Source: G965212005 sp965212005 (GTDB lineage Bacteria; Pseudomonadota; Gammaproteobacteria; Porifericomitales; Porifericomitaceae). Taken from it: 64,000 nucleotides of DNA. The notes below the pieces were generated by a model, which saw only the letters and a program-made list of their open reading frames with translations, did not search any database and had not been told where the DNA came from. The stretch lies in assembly GCA_965212005.1 (NCBI GenBank), contig OZ243038.1:1-64000 (forward strand), in the 5' to 3' direction. Position 1 is the first letter of the stretch. Each line of letters opens with the position of its first letter. This document shows, piece by piece, positions 26,196 through 34,756 of this stretch. The position numbers were made by a program, and so were the translations under genes.

Positions 26196-26516
26196 ATGGC
26201 AGATAAAAATATGCCTCCTGCCGTGGAAGCGGCGGTGTTCCGGCGCCTGGTGCAGCACTTGCGCACGCACACCGAGGTACAGAACATTGATTTAATGAAC
26301 CTGGCCGGTTTTTGTCGTAACTGCCTGGCCAAATGGTACCGGGCGGCGGCGGCGGAGCAGGGCATGGGGTTGGACTATGAGCAGGCACGGGAGATCATCT
26401 ACGGAATGCCCTATGCGCAGTGGAAGCAACTCCATCAGGGCAGCGCGGGCGCCGGGCCGGAGTCGGTGGCGAGCGCAGGAACACCACCGCCGGGCGGGGA
26501 CGATCCGCCTGCGTAA
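26196..26516 (+). CDS. DUF1244 domain protein
   Basis: 106-residue protein. The family core spans residues 9-85, with VFRRLVQHLRTHTEVQNIDL, NLAGFCRNCLAKWY (two cysteines) and EIIYGMPYAQWKQLHQ, all typical of DUF1244. The last 25 residues are a low-complexity Gly/Pro/Ala tail. Function unknown. It lies about 90 bases upstream of the protein kinase gene on the same strand, so the two may be co-transcribed. Confidence 0.88.
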   Translation: MADKNMPPAVEAAVFRRLVQHLRTHTEVQNIDLMNLAGFCRNCLAKWYRAAAAEQGMGLDYEQAREIIYGMPYAQWKQLHQGSAGAGPESVASAGTPPPGGDDPPA

Positions 26517-26608
26517 TGAGCGCCACCGATCGAGAACGCGCAGATGTACGTCAGTGATAATAAAGCCAGCCCCGGAGCAGGCGCGGGTTTAGCCTTGCCT
26601 GGGACAGC

Positions 26609-27604
26609 ATGGCGGGCCGACACAGCGCCATGACGATGGACCGCGTCCGACAAGCCCGGATCAACCGCATTGCCCAGGACCTGGCAAGGCTGAAGAAGAT
26701 GCGCAATACCGCCCCTATGGCTGAAAACATCGGGGATGAAGGGGCGCCGGAAGCGAAAGCTCAGCCCGGCTACCGCTTTCTGCGCGTGGTTGGGGAAGGT
26801 GCCATGTCGCGGGTATATCTGGCCAAGCGGCTTTCGGACATGTCCACGCTGGTGCTAAAGCTGATCGACACCCGGATGAGGCGGGAGGACACTCTGGTCA
26901 AGCGCTTCATCCGCGAAGCCAAGCTGATCTCGCAATTAAACAACCCTTTCGTAGTCCGCATTTACGATCATGGTTTCACGGACAACCACGGCTATATCGC
27001 GATGGAATACTTCCCGCGCGGGGACCTGAAAAAACGCATTCCGCTGGGCATCACTCCCTACCAGGCGCTCACGTACATGCGCCACCTGGCCTGCGGTCTT
27101 ACCGCCATCCACGGCGTGGGCGTAGTGCACCGGGACTTAAAGCCGGCCAACTTGATGTTCCGCCGCGACGACACCATGGTGCTGGCGGATTTTGGCATTT
27201 CCAAAAATACTAACAGCCGGGATGAGGAGTTGACCATGGTCGGACAGGTGCTCGGCACCCCGTACTATATGAGCCCGGAGCAGGGCCAGGGGCTCCTGGT
27301 GGACAGCCGCTCGGACCTGTACAGTGCCGGCATCATCCTGTATGAACTGTTGACCAGGGAAAAGCCCTACTCGGCCCGCACCCCGTCGGCGCTCATCTAC
27401 CAGCACATTCACGCCGATATTCCGCGCCTGCCGGCTTCTCTATATCGTTTTCAGCCCCTGGTCAACAGCCTGTTGGCAAAAGATCCGGAAAGCCGTTGCG
27501 CCAGCGCCAAGGAACTGGCCGACATGCTGCAGGCAGCCATTACCGAGATAGAGGAACGCTCCCGGATGCGGCGCGGATTGAGGTCGCCCGCGGCCCCGCA
27601 CTAA
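26609..27604 (+). CDS. Hanks-type serine/threonine protein kinase
   Basis: 331-residue soluble kinase. After an N-terminal basic extension of about 54 residues come the canonical subdomains: Gly-rich loop GEGAMSRVYLAKR (62-74), ATP-binding K84 in LVLKLID, E103 in IREAKL, catalytic loop HRDLKPAN (174-181), DFG (194-196), and activation segment with GTPYYMSPEQ. No transmembrane segment or PASTA/sensor domain, so it is probably cytoplasmic. No phosphatase gene is adjacent. ATGs at 26630 and 26636 are alternative starts. Confidence 0.93.
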   Translation: MAGRHSAMTMDRVRQARINRIAQDLARLKKMRNTAPMAENIGDEGAPEAKAQPGYRFLRVVGEGAMSRVYLAKRLSDMSTLVLKLIDTRMRREDTLVKRFIREAKLISQLNNPFVVRIYDHGFTDNHGYIAMEYFPRGDLKKRIPLGITPYQALTYMRHLACGLTAIHGVGVVHRDLKPANLMFRRDDTMVLADFGISKNTNSRDEELTMVGQVLGTPYYMSPEQGQGLLVDSRSDLYSAGIILYELLTREKPYSARTPSALIYQHIHADIPRLPASLYRFQPLVNSLLAKDPESRCASAKELADMLQAAITEIEERSRMRRGLRSPAAPH

Positions 27605-27797
27605 CTTTTACGCCTCCGCAAACTGCTATACTGGCACCGCCCTGGTCCCGGGCACCGGCGTGCCGGTGCTTGTCTGAGCCGTGAGTCGGCCCCAGTCCCG
27701 GTTCCTCAAATAATACGCCGCAGCGCCGTGCATACGCGCCGGTGTCTGCGCTGGGATGGCGTACTCAAACACACTACAACGGGAGAACATACACAAC

Positions 27798-29837
27798 ATG
27801 AACGATGCAAACGTGGTGTACCTGGCTTTAGCCTGCTCTGTCGCGGCGCTCCTGTACGGTGGCTGGTCGGCGCGCTGGATCCTGGCCCGCTCCTGCGGCA
27901 ATGAGAGCATGCAGCGGATCGCCGCCGCCATACAGCAGGGAGCGTCCGCGTACCTGAATCGGCAATACTCCACCATCGCCGTCGTCGGCGGGGTGCTTTT
28001 TCTGCTGCTCGGCTTGTTGCTGGGCTGGCTGACTGCGATCGGATTTCTGATTGGCGCGCTGCTCTCCGGCCTGGCCGGTTACATTGGCATGCACGTTTCC
28101 GTGCGCGCCAATCTGCGCACGGCCGAAGCAGCCCGCGAGGGCTTGTCCCCGGCGCTGACGGTCGCGTTTCGAGGCGGCTCCATCACCGGCATGCTGGTCG
28201 TGGGCCTGGGGCTGCTCGGCGTCAGTGGCTATTACGGAGTACTCGGCTGGGTCGGGAACGGAAAGGTGGAACTGGCTCCCCTGATAGGTCTGGGCTTCGG
28301 CGGCTCCCTGATCTCCATTTTCGCCCGGCTGGGCGGCGGCATTTTTACCAAGGGGGCAGACGTAGGCGCCGACCTGGTGGGAAAGGTGGAAGCCGGCATC
28401 CCCGAAGACGACCCGCGTAATCCGGCGGTGATTGCCGACAACGTGGGCGACAATGTGGGTGACTGTGCCGGCATGGCGGCTGACCTGTTCGAGACCTACG
28501 CGGTCACGATCATCGCCACCATGCTGCTGGGCAGTTTGCTGCTGCAACATTCCGACGCGGTGGTCTACCCGCTGGCCCTGGGCGGCGTGTCGATCATCGC
28601 TTCCATCATCGGCACTTTTTTCGTGCGCATCACCGCGGGCGGGCGGATCATGGCGGCCCTGTACCGCGGGTTGATCATCGCCGGCGCGCTGGCGGCGCTG
28701 GCCTTCTACCCGGTGACGGCCTGGTTGATGGCCGACAATGGTTTGTACAGTGTAGCGGCCCTGTGGGGCTCGGCGCTGATCGGCCTGGTACTGACTGCGG
28801 CCATGGTATGGCTGACCGAGTACTACACGGGTACGCAGTTCTCGCCCGTGCGCCGCATCGCTGCCGCCTCCGCTACCGGACATGCCACCAACATCATCGC
28901 CGGCCTTGGCGTCTCGCTGAAGTCCTGCGCGCTGCCGGTGCTGGCGGTGTGCGTCAGCATCTGGGGCGCATACGCGCTGGCGGGACTATACGGAATTGCC
29001 ATCGCCGCCACTGCGATGCTGTCTCTGACCGGGATCATCGTCGCCCTGGACGCGTTCGGTCCGATTACCGATAACGCCGGTGGGATCGCGGAGATGTCCG
29101 GATTGCCTGACACGGTGCGGGCTGTCACCGATCCGCTGGACGCGGTCGGCAACACGACCAAGGCAGTGACCAAGGGCTATGCCATCGGCTCTGCCGGACT
29201 GGCCGCGCTGGTGCTGTTCGCCGATTACACCCACAGCCTGGAGCATGCCGGTCTGCAAGTGGAATTTTTGCTCAACGATCCAGCGGTCATCATCGGCCTG
29301 TTTATCGGCGGCATGGTCCCGTACCTGTTCAGTGCGCTGGCGCTGGAATCGGTAGGCCGCGCCGCCGAGTCGGTGGTGCAGGAAGTGCGCCGCCAGTTCC
29401 GGGAAATTCCCGGGATCATGCAGGGCACTGCCTCGCCCGATTATTCGCGGGCAGTGGACCTGCTGACGCGCTCGGCAATCCGGGAGATGGTGATCCCGTC
29501 ACTGCTGCCGGTGCTGATCCCGATCGTCACTGCCCTGGGCATGTCCGCGTTGATGGGGCCGGAGGCCGGACCCAAGGCGCTCGGCGGGGTATTGCTGGGG
29601 GCCATCGTCACCGGCATATTCGTCGCGATCTCGATGACCGTGGGAGGCGGTGCCTGGGACAACGCCAAGAAATACATTGAGGACGGCAACTGCGGCGGCA
29701 AGGGTAGTGAAGCGCATAAAGCCGCCATCACCGGCGACACCGTCGGTGATCCCTATAAGGACACCGCCGGTCCGGCGATCAATCCGCTCATCAAGATCAT
29801 GAATATCGTCGCTTTACTAATAGTACCGCTGCTGTAG
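27798..29837 (+). CDS. hppA: Membrane-bound proton-translocating pyrophosphatase
   Basis: Integral-membrane enzyme coupling pyrophosphate hydrolysis to proton pumping; 679 residues, many transmembrane helices. Substrate motif DVGADLVGKVEAGIPEDDP, then NVGDNVGDCAGMAADLFE and near the C-terminus KKYIED with GDTVGDPYKDTAGPA. The sequence GNTTKAVTKGYAIGSA has lysine at the position that marks potassium-independent, proton-pumping enzymes. The frame is open from ATG at 27756; ATG at 27798 is preferred because GGGAGA lies 11 bases upstream and a hydrophobic helix starts at once. Convergent with rsfS. Confidence 0.95.
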   Translation: MNDANVVYLALACSVAALLYGGWSARWILARSCGNESMQRIAAAIQQGASAYLNRQYSTIAVVGGVLFLLLGLLLGWLTAIGFLIGALLSGLAGYIGMHVSVRANLRTAEAAREGLSPALTVAFRGGSITGMLVVGLGLLGVSGYYGVLGWVGNGKVELAPLIGLGFGGSLISIFARLGGGIFTKGADVGADLVGKVEAGIPEDDPRNPAVIADNVGDNVGDCAGMAADLFETYAVTIIATMLLGSLLLQHSDAVVYPLALGGVSIIASIIGTFFVRITAGGRIMAALYRGLIIAGALAALAFYPVTAWLMADNGLYSVAALWGSALIGLVLTAAMVWLTEYYTGTQFSPVRRIAAASATGHATNIIAGLGVSLKSCALPVLAVCVSIWGAYALAGLYGIAIAATAMLSLTGIIVALDAFGPITDNAGGIAEMSGLPDTVRAVTDPLDAVGNTTKAVTKGYAIGSAGLAALVLFADYTHSLEHAGLQVEFLLNDPAVIIGLFIGGMVPYLFSALALESVGRAAESVVQEVRRQFREIPGIMQGTASPDYSRAVDLLTRSAIREMVIPSLLPVLIPIVTALGMSALMGPEAGPKALGGVLLGAIVTGIFVAISMTVGGGAWDNAKKYIEDGNCGGKGSEAHKAAITGDTVGDPYKDTAGPAINPLIKIMNIVALLIVPLL

Positions 29838-29855
29838 TCCGGCGGCGTGGACGGC

Positions 29856-29877
29856 GGTCCGCCTGCCGAGGCGGACC
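29856..29877. terminator. Hairpin between convergent hppA and rsfS
   Basis: Perfect 9-bp stem: GGTCCGCCT (29856-29864) with AGGCGGACC (29869-29877), loop GCCG. No T tail on either side; placed between two convergent genes, so it probably marks transcript ends. Confidence 0.55.
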
Positions 29878-29938
29878 GGGTGCAAAGCAGGTTGCCGGGC
29901 AAAGTCCGATCCGCGCTCACCCGGGCCGGTGGCGCCAC

Positions 29939-30373
29939 TCAGCGTGGGCGCGGTTCGCTGCCAGTGTCGGCGCTGTCGGCGGACACCGCGATCGCTTCCG
30001 TGAGTCCGGTGCCGGTGGTGCCCGGACTGATCCCTCCCCACAACCGATCCAACTGGTAGTATTCGCGGGTGGTCGGCGACATCAGGTGCGCGATCAATTC
30101 TCCCAGGTCTACCAGCACCCAATTCGCCTCATGCTTCCCTTCCACGCCCAGTGGACGCACGCCGAGCTCACCGGCGGCCCGGATTACCCGGTCCGTCATC
30201 GCGCGCACCTGTCGATCCGAGCGCCCGCTGGCGATAATCAAAGTATCGGTCAGCGGAGTCAGGTGCCTGATGTCGAGGATCTGTATATCGCAGGCCTTCA
30301 GTTGCTCCAGCGCTGCGAAAACATGCCGACAAAGCGCATTCTCCCCGGCATCGGATCTATCGGTAGAGCCCAT
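29939..30373 (-). CDS. rsfS: Ribosome silencing factor RsfS
   Basis: Binds ribosomal protein L14 and blocks subunit joining in starvation. 144 residues; the core from about residue 15 shows DIQILDIRHLTPLTDTLII, VEGKHEANWVLVDLGELIAHL and REYYQLDRLWGG, all typical of the RsfS/YbeB family. A C-terminal extension of about 25 residues is low-complexity. Overlaps the end of nadD by 17 bases, as in many proA/nadD/rsfS clusters. The rlmH gene that often follows is absent. Confidence 0.94.
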   Translation of the reverse strand: MGSTDRSDAGENALCRHVFAALEQLKACDIQILDIRHLTPLTDTLIIASGRSDRQVRAMTDRVIRAAGELGVRPLGVEGKHEANWVLVDLGELIAHLMSPTTREYYQLDRLWGGISPGTTGTGLTEAIAVSADSADTGSEPRPR

Positions 30374-31004
30374 GCAACCTGATATAGCTGAATACAGAGG
30401 GTGGAATCAAGTGCGCCGGTTCTTTTCCGGCCGCCAGCAGCGCACGCACCTGGGAAGAACTGACCTCAGGCGCCCGGATATCCCGGCACAGGATGTGCCC
30501 GGCGGGTACGCGGCGCAGCACCCTGGACTCTGCCGTGCCGCGTTGGTGCAGCAGCTCTTGTATGGGGCCAGGCCATTGCCCGTCCGCCCAGTCGGGTAGC
30601 GCGCCGGCCCGGCAAGCGACGGCAATATGCACCAGCCGTAAAATCTCCTCCCATCGATACCAGCTGGTAAAACCGCAAAAGGCATCGCTGCCCATCAGCA
30701 GGCACAAATGCCGCTCCCGCCGCAGCCGCTTACGCAGCGCGACGAGGGTCTCCACCGTGCGCGAAGGACTGGGACGACGCAGCTCGATCTCATCGATGCA
30801 CATCCCGGGGTGAGGGGCCAGCGCCGCCCGCAGCATGGCGTGGCGGTGCGTTGCGTTGGCTGCGGGTTCCGGGCGGTGCACCGGCGTGTGCAGCGGGATG
30901 AAGCACACCCGCTCCAGCTTCAGGCAGCGCGTGAATGCCTGCGCCAAGTGCAGATGACCGTTATGCACCGGGTCAAAGGCGCCGCCGAACAGGCCGTATA
31001 GCAT
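30357..31004 (-). CDS. nadD: Nicotinate-nucleotide adenylyltransferase
   Basis: Adenylates nicotinate mononucleotide in NAD synthesis. 215 residues from ATG at 31004, with the nucleotidyltransferase motif LFGGAFDPVHNGHLHLAQ at the N-terminus and SSSQVRALLAAG (ISSTxIR-like) near the C-terminus. The frame is open 16 codons further upstream, but the family begins at MLYGLFGG. Located after an 81-bp tandem array that separates it from proA; overlaps rsfS. Confidence 0.95.
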   Translation of the reverse strand: MLYGLFGGAFDPVHNGHLHLAQAFTRCLKLERVCFIPLHTPVHRPEPAANATHRHAMLRAALAPHPGMCIDEIELRRPSPSRTVETLVALRKRLRRERHLCLLMGSDAFCGFTSWYRWEEILRLVHIAVACRAGALPDWADGQWPGPIQELLHQRGTAESRVLRRVPAGHILCRDIRAPEVSSSQVRALLAAGKEPAHLIPPSVFSYIRLHGLYR

Positions 31005-31055
31005 AGGCCGGTCACCCGGCCGGCGAGGTGCCGTATCGAGTGGCGGGCTCAAAAC

Positions 31056-31565
31056 GTGGCCGGAAACACGGTTCGACAGCTCACTGGCAACGTGGCCCGG
31101 GCGCTGCCCGCAATACCGGCCGGGGCTCGCCGGGCCGTGGCCGGAAACACGGTTCGACAGCTCATTGGCAACATGGCCCGGGCGCTACCCGCAATACTGG
31201 TCGGGGCTCGCCGGGCCGTGGCCGGAAACACGGTTCGACAGCTCACTGGCAACATGACCCGGGCGCTACCCGCAATACCGGCCGGGGCTCGCCGGGCCGT
31301 GGCCGGAAACACGGTTCGACAGCTCACTGGCAACATGGCCCGGGCGCTACCCGCAATACTGGTCGGGGCTCGCCGGGCCGTGGCCGGAAACACGGTTCGA
31401 CAGCTCACTGGCAACATGGCCCGGGCGCTACCCGCAATACCGGCCGGGGCTTGCCGGGCCGTGACCGGAAACACGGTTCGACACCTCATTGGCAACATGA
31501 CCCGGGCGCTGCCCGCAATACTGGTCGGGGCTCGCCTGGCCGTGGCCCGAAACGCCGGCTCGATC
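31056..31565. repeat. 81-bp tandem array with two alternating unit types
   Basis: Six full units start at 31056, 31137, 31218, 31299, 31380 and 31461, with a partial seventh from 31542. Each begins GTGGCCGGAAACACGGTTCG or a close variant (units 6 and 7 diverge). Units alternate between CCGGCCGGGGC and CTGGTCGGGGC at the same place, so the higher-order period is 162. As 81 is a multiple of three, several frames stay open; no family is recognised in any, and none is annotated as a gene. It fills the gap of about 610 bases between proA and nadD. Confidence 0.92.
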
Positions 31566-31617
31566 GCTCACCCCGATCGGACCCGAGACGATAGCGGGCA
31601 GACCGGCGCGGAGCCGC

Positions 31618-32886
31618 TCAGTGCCGGCACTGACCGCTGCCGAACACGATGTACTTTTGCGTCGTTAGTCCCTGCAGTCCGACCGGCCCGCGCGCGTGGA
31701 GCTTGTCGGTGCTGATGCCAATCTCGGCTCCCAGCCCGTATTCACCGCCGTCGGCAAAGCGGGTGGAGGCATTGACCATGACGGAGCTTGAGTCCACCTC
31801 GCGCAGGAAACGCATCGCCCGTTCCAGGTGTTCCGTGACGATGGCATCGGTATGGGCAGAGCCATAACGGTGTATATGCTCCATGGCCTGCTCCAGGCTG
31901 TGGACAATACGCAGCGAGAGGATCGGCGCCAGGTACTCGGTGGCGTAGTCCGCCTCGCTGGCTAGGCGCAGGTGGGGAAACAGTTCGCGGCAGGCGCCGC
32001 AGCCGCGCAGTTCCACTCCTTCCCGTGCGTACATGGGCACCAGCTCGCGCAGCACGTCGGCGGCCACGTCGGCGTGCAGCAGCAGGCATTCCATCGTATT
32101 GCAAGTACCGTAGCGCTGGGTTTTGGCGTTGAAAGCAATCGCCACCGCCTGCTCCAGGTTCGCGTATTGATCTACGTAGACGTGACAGACCCCGTCCAAG
32201 TGCTTCAGCACCGGAATGCGGCTGTCCCGGGAGACTCTTTCGATCAGGCTTTTGCCGCCGCGGGGCACGATCAAGTCCACGTACTCGGGCAGGTTCAGCA
32301 GTTCTCCTACCGTGGCTCGATCGGTGCTGTTGGGCACCAACACGGCATCCTCGGGCAGTCCGCTCGCGCGTAATCCGTCCCGGATGCACCCGGCGATGGC
32401 CTGGTTGGATTGGAAGGCTTCCGAGCCGCCGCGCAGGATCACCGCGTTGCCCGCCTTCAGGCACAGTCCGGCCGCGTCGGCGGTGACGCTGGGGCGGGCC
32501 TCGTAGATAATCCCGACTACGCCCAGCGGCACTCGCATACGTCCTACCTGGATCCCGGACGGGCGGTGGCGCAACTCGCTGATCTCCCCGACCGGATCCG
32601 GCAACGCCGCAATCTGGCGCAAGCGCTCCGCCATCGCCCCCACGCGGGCCTCGTTCAAAGCCAGGCGATCGACTAAGGCTGCGGACAGCTTTGCCTGCCG
32701 GGCCGCCCGCAGGTCTTCCCGGTTCGCCGCCAGCAGTGCCTTGCGCTGCTGCAATAAATTGGCGGCGACCGCCTGCAGGGCCCGGTTCTTGGTTTCGGTT
32801 GCGGCCCCCGACAGCAAATGTGAAGCTGCCTGGGCTCGCTGCCCGAGGTCGCGGATATAGGCGTGAAAATCGTTGATCTCTTCCAT
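31618..32886 (-). CDS. proA: Glutamate-5-semialdehyde dehydrogenase
   Basis: Reduces gamma-glutamyl phosphate in proline synthesis. 422 residues from ATG at 32886 (MEEINDFHAYIRDLGQ), close to the family size; the open frame extends 38 codons further up but that part does not match ProA. NADP-dependent fold with VPLGVVGIIYEARPSVT, catalytic cysteine in YGTCNTMECLL, and FADGGEYGLGAEIGISTDKLHARGP in the C-terminal half (positions about 375-400). The partner proB is not nearby. A REP-like repeat lies about 105 bases upstream. Confidence 0.95.
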   Translation of the reverse strand: MEEINDFHAYIRDLGQRAQAASHLLSGAATETKNRALQAVAANLLQQRKALLAANREDLRAARQAKLSAALVDRLALNEARVGAMAERLRQIAALPDPVGEISELRHRPSGIQVGRMRVPLGVVGIIYEARPSVTADAAGLCLKAGNAVILRGGSEAFQSNQAIAGCIRDGLRASGLPEDAVLVPNSTDRATVGELLNLPEYVDLIVPRGGKSLIERVSRDSRIPVLKHLDGVCHVYVDQYANLEQAVAIAFNAKTQRYGTCNTMECLLLHADVAADVLRELVPMYAREGVELRGCGACRELFPHLRLASEADYATEYLAPILSLRIVHSLEQAMEHIHRYGSAHTDAIVTEHLERAMRFLREVDSSSVMVNASTRFADGGEYGLGAEIGISTDKLHARGPVGLQGLTTQKYIVFGSGQCRH

Positions 32887-32990
32887 GGCTCGCATCACAA
32901 AACGCGCCTCGCGCTGGCGCACGGTCAGGGCCATGCGGCGGGTTCCGCGGCTAGTATAAAGCATCCGGCAAGGCTCCGGATCAACGCTCT

Positions 32991-33023
32991 GGTCGTTCAC
33001 GGTTCGTGGTGCAGCCTGTCAGC
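32991..33023 (+). repeat. REP-like repeat, copy D (left inverted repeat)
   Basis: 33 bases starting GGTCGTTCACGGTTCGTGG and ending CCTGTCAGC. It matches copy F (34655-34623, opposite strand) at 32 of 33 positions, so D and F form inverted repeats around the AT-rich island. Confidence 0.85.
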
Positions 33024-33571
33024 GCCGGCTAGGGACGATGCCGGGAAAGCGCCCCGTGCCCGCACCTCACTCAACAAGACCGACCACTCTGCCTGGAGCA
33101 CACTGCCTTTTTTCTCCAGGGCGGAGGCACCTGGCAGGCCATACGATGCGCCCCTCAGCAAGAGAGGGACGGCGGGACCCGGCCTTTCAGGATCCTCCCT
33201 GAAACCATCTGTGGACTGAAGGATTTTCTACCCGGCAAAGAGCCGAGATTTGCCACTCCCAGGACTGAGCAATCGATCCTCCCGAGCACTGCATTCAGTA
33301 GCTGCCGTATCACTCCGGGAGCAAGTTAAGGCGTGTCGCCTGGTGGATGGTGCTCTCTTTATGTCAGGCGCACATCATCGTCTGGATGAGGGATGGTTCC
33401 GTCCACCCGGCCTGGCACGATTGTCGGAGCAACCCGGTGCTCGCAGGCCAGGAAGGTAATCACCAGCGCTCGAACCTTCGGGGTGAATTGCGTGAGGTAT
33501 GATGGAAGCGTCATTGGCGAATGAAAGCCTCGAACGCCGCCTGCCAATCTATTTCTTAATTTCTTTTATTT
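33024..33571. other. Gene-free DNA at the left side of the AT-rich island
   Basis: About 550 bases with no supported gene. Composition shifts from GC-rich to AT-rich near 33540. Short frames at 33250-33459 and 33359-33547 lack ribosome-binding sites and known families. Confidence 0.45.
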
Positions 33572-33974
33572 CTATCTAAGAAACTGTGACATCATTGCCG
33601 TTACACCTACCAGACTTGGTCCAATCCCAGCAAACCCATGACCGTTTATCGCTAGAGTAAGAAGCAGATAGTATTCCAATCCCCCCAGGAAGAAATGCAA
33701 AGGTTAATCCAAGTCGAGTCTCACTCGAACGGTTATTCTCTATTTTATTTTGTATATCTATTGTATGTGCATTTCGTTCTTCTGCCATAACAATAATGCG
33801 GTCGGCAGCGTTTGGAACGGCTGTATTGTATTGGATTAGATCTGTCGGAGCAGGTAGTGGACCGCTACGTTCTTCTTGTACAATTACTTGATGTTGTTGT
33901 GTGGTTTCAGGTGCCGGTGGCGCCGGTGCCTGGCTTGACATTAATGGCTTGCTTGTATTCTTTGGTTTGTTCAT
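33572..33974 (-). pseudogene. DUF2335 family membrane protein, frameshifted
   Basis: Reads as a DUF2335-like protein split by one base. The first part includes LPAPTDLIQYNTAVPNAADR and IIVMAEERNAHTIDIQNKIE, the conserved N-terminal half, and enters a first hydrophobic segment RLGLTFAFLPGG. At a run of six C (33681-33686 on plus) the frame is off by one: removing one base continues with LEYYLLLTLAINGHGFAG and IGPSLVGVTAMMSQFLR, the expected membrane hairpin including the family-typical NGH, ending at TAG 33572-33574. The uncorrected frame ends at 33576. AT-rich codons unlike the neighbours suggest transfer. Start could be ATG 33974 or 33941. Confidence 0.7.
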
Positions 33975-34107
33975 AGTCGTGCATGGCAGATCGTAGTGCG
34001 TCACCTACACCTTGCCAAACCTCCCTTTCCATTTCCTCAGCGCTGGGAACAGGTGCGGGCTCCCTGAGGCAAAATAAAGCAAGCATGCCTTTTGCAAAGT
34101 TATTCAT
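33907..34107 (-). CDS. Small unknown protein upstream of the DUF2335 gene
   Basis: 66 codons starting MNNFAKGMLALFCLREP, preceded by a good ribosome-binding site (GGAGGAGA, 4 bases before ATG at 34107). A hydrophobic start is followed by an acidic helix EEMEREVWQGVGDALRSAM. Overlaps the DUF2335 start in another frame, a compact arrangement seen in phage and island genes. No family recognised. Confidence 0.5.
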   Translation of the reverse strand: MNNFAKGMLALFCLREPAPVPSAEEMEREVWQGVGDALRSAMHDYEQTKEYKQAINVKPGTGATGT

Positions 34108-34299
34108 TATCTCTCCTCCGACAAAACACCAAATCCTTTTCCTGGTGACAGTCTGATAATTATTGCTTTCGGGGGATGCCTTCCCCCACGATGCGTCAAT
34201 GGGTCCACTGCGTCTTGTCTGCTTCCATCGCCGCATGGGGCCGACCATACATTGATGCAACCGGGAAAATCATGTCAAGGGCTTTTTGTTGGCTATTTT

Positions 34300-34317
34300 A
34301 TAAGACCCTATAGCAGT
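34300..34317 (+). repeat. 18-bp direct repeat, left copy
   Basis: ATAAGACCCTATAGCAGT, repeated exactly at 34834-34851. The 534-base offset encloses the truncated NYN gene and three REP-like copies. Confidence 0.8.
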
Positions 34318-34329
34318 GGTTGTTTTATA

Positions 34330-34352
34330 CCAACACGAGCGTGAACGGCTAG
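34330..34352 (-). repeat. REP-like repeat, copy E
   Basis: Minus strand reads CTAGCCGTTCACGCTCGTG then TTGG, a diverged copy of the dispersed repeat. Confidence 0.55.
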
Positions 34353-34496
34353 AGGCCGCCGAAGGGAAGTTGACAAAGCAAATCAGGTCCCTTTATGCTC
34401 AACGGCATCCGCCCCAAAGCAGTACGCCGTATTCCTCGTTATCCTGAATTGGCCGATCCTTGGGGCTTTTTTTGTGCAGAGTGTGGAGACAGGCTC

Positions 34497-34649
34497 ATGA
34501 GCAAAGTGGCCATCCTCATTGACGGCGGTTATTTCCTGAAGCGCCTGCCTCCACTGAGCAGACCTGCAAGCGCGGATGGATGGCCCATCGAAACCTGCGA
34601 ACATGCCATGCTCTCTATATTGGCTGACAGGCTTCACCACGAACCGTGA
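34497..34649 (+). pseudogene. NYN-domain (PIN-like) protein, N-terminal fragment
   Basis: 50 codons beginning MSKVAILIDGGYFLKRLP, the strand-1 motif with the first catalytic aspartate of NYN (LabA/DUF88-like) nucleases, which normally have well over 150 residues. The frame ends within REP-like copy F (CTTCACCACGAACCGTGA), so the repeat appears to cut the gene. The rest of the domain is not found downstream. GGAG lies upstream of ATG at 34497. Confidence 0.6.
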
Positions 34650-34655
34650 ACGACC
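34621..34655 (-). repeat. REP-like repeat, copy F (right inverted repeat)
   Basis: Minus strand starts GGTCGTTCACGGTTCGTGG and ends CCTGTCAGCCA; inverted partner of copy D. Supplies the stop codon of the NYN fragment. Confidence 0.85.
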
Positions 34656-34756
34656 GGATCAGCGCCGCGGCGCGCCCATCGGCCTGGCTCTGGTGCGCTG
34701 TCTTGCGGCACCACCGGAACATGCAGTCCATGCGGTAGCGCCCGGATGGGATTGGC

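Larger units (their letters stand above)
34108..34496. other. AT-rich island spacer with a repeat copy
   Basis: About 390 bases with no convincing gene; holds one copy of the 18-bp direct repeat and REP-like copy E. Confidence 0.4.

Noticed and set aside
31056..31565. CRISPR array in the 81-bp block
   Set aside because: The whole 81-bp unit is conserved; there are no variable spacers.
31056..31715. Long plus-strand frame over the 81-bp array as a repeat protein gene
   Set aside because: All frames stay open because 81 is a multiple of three; the frame runs on antisense into proA; no ribosome-binding site or family was recognised.
33250..33547. Short frames in the left part of the island
   Set aside because: No ribosome-binding site, no recognisable domain, overlapping frames on both strands.
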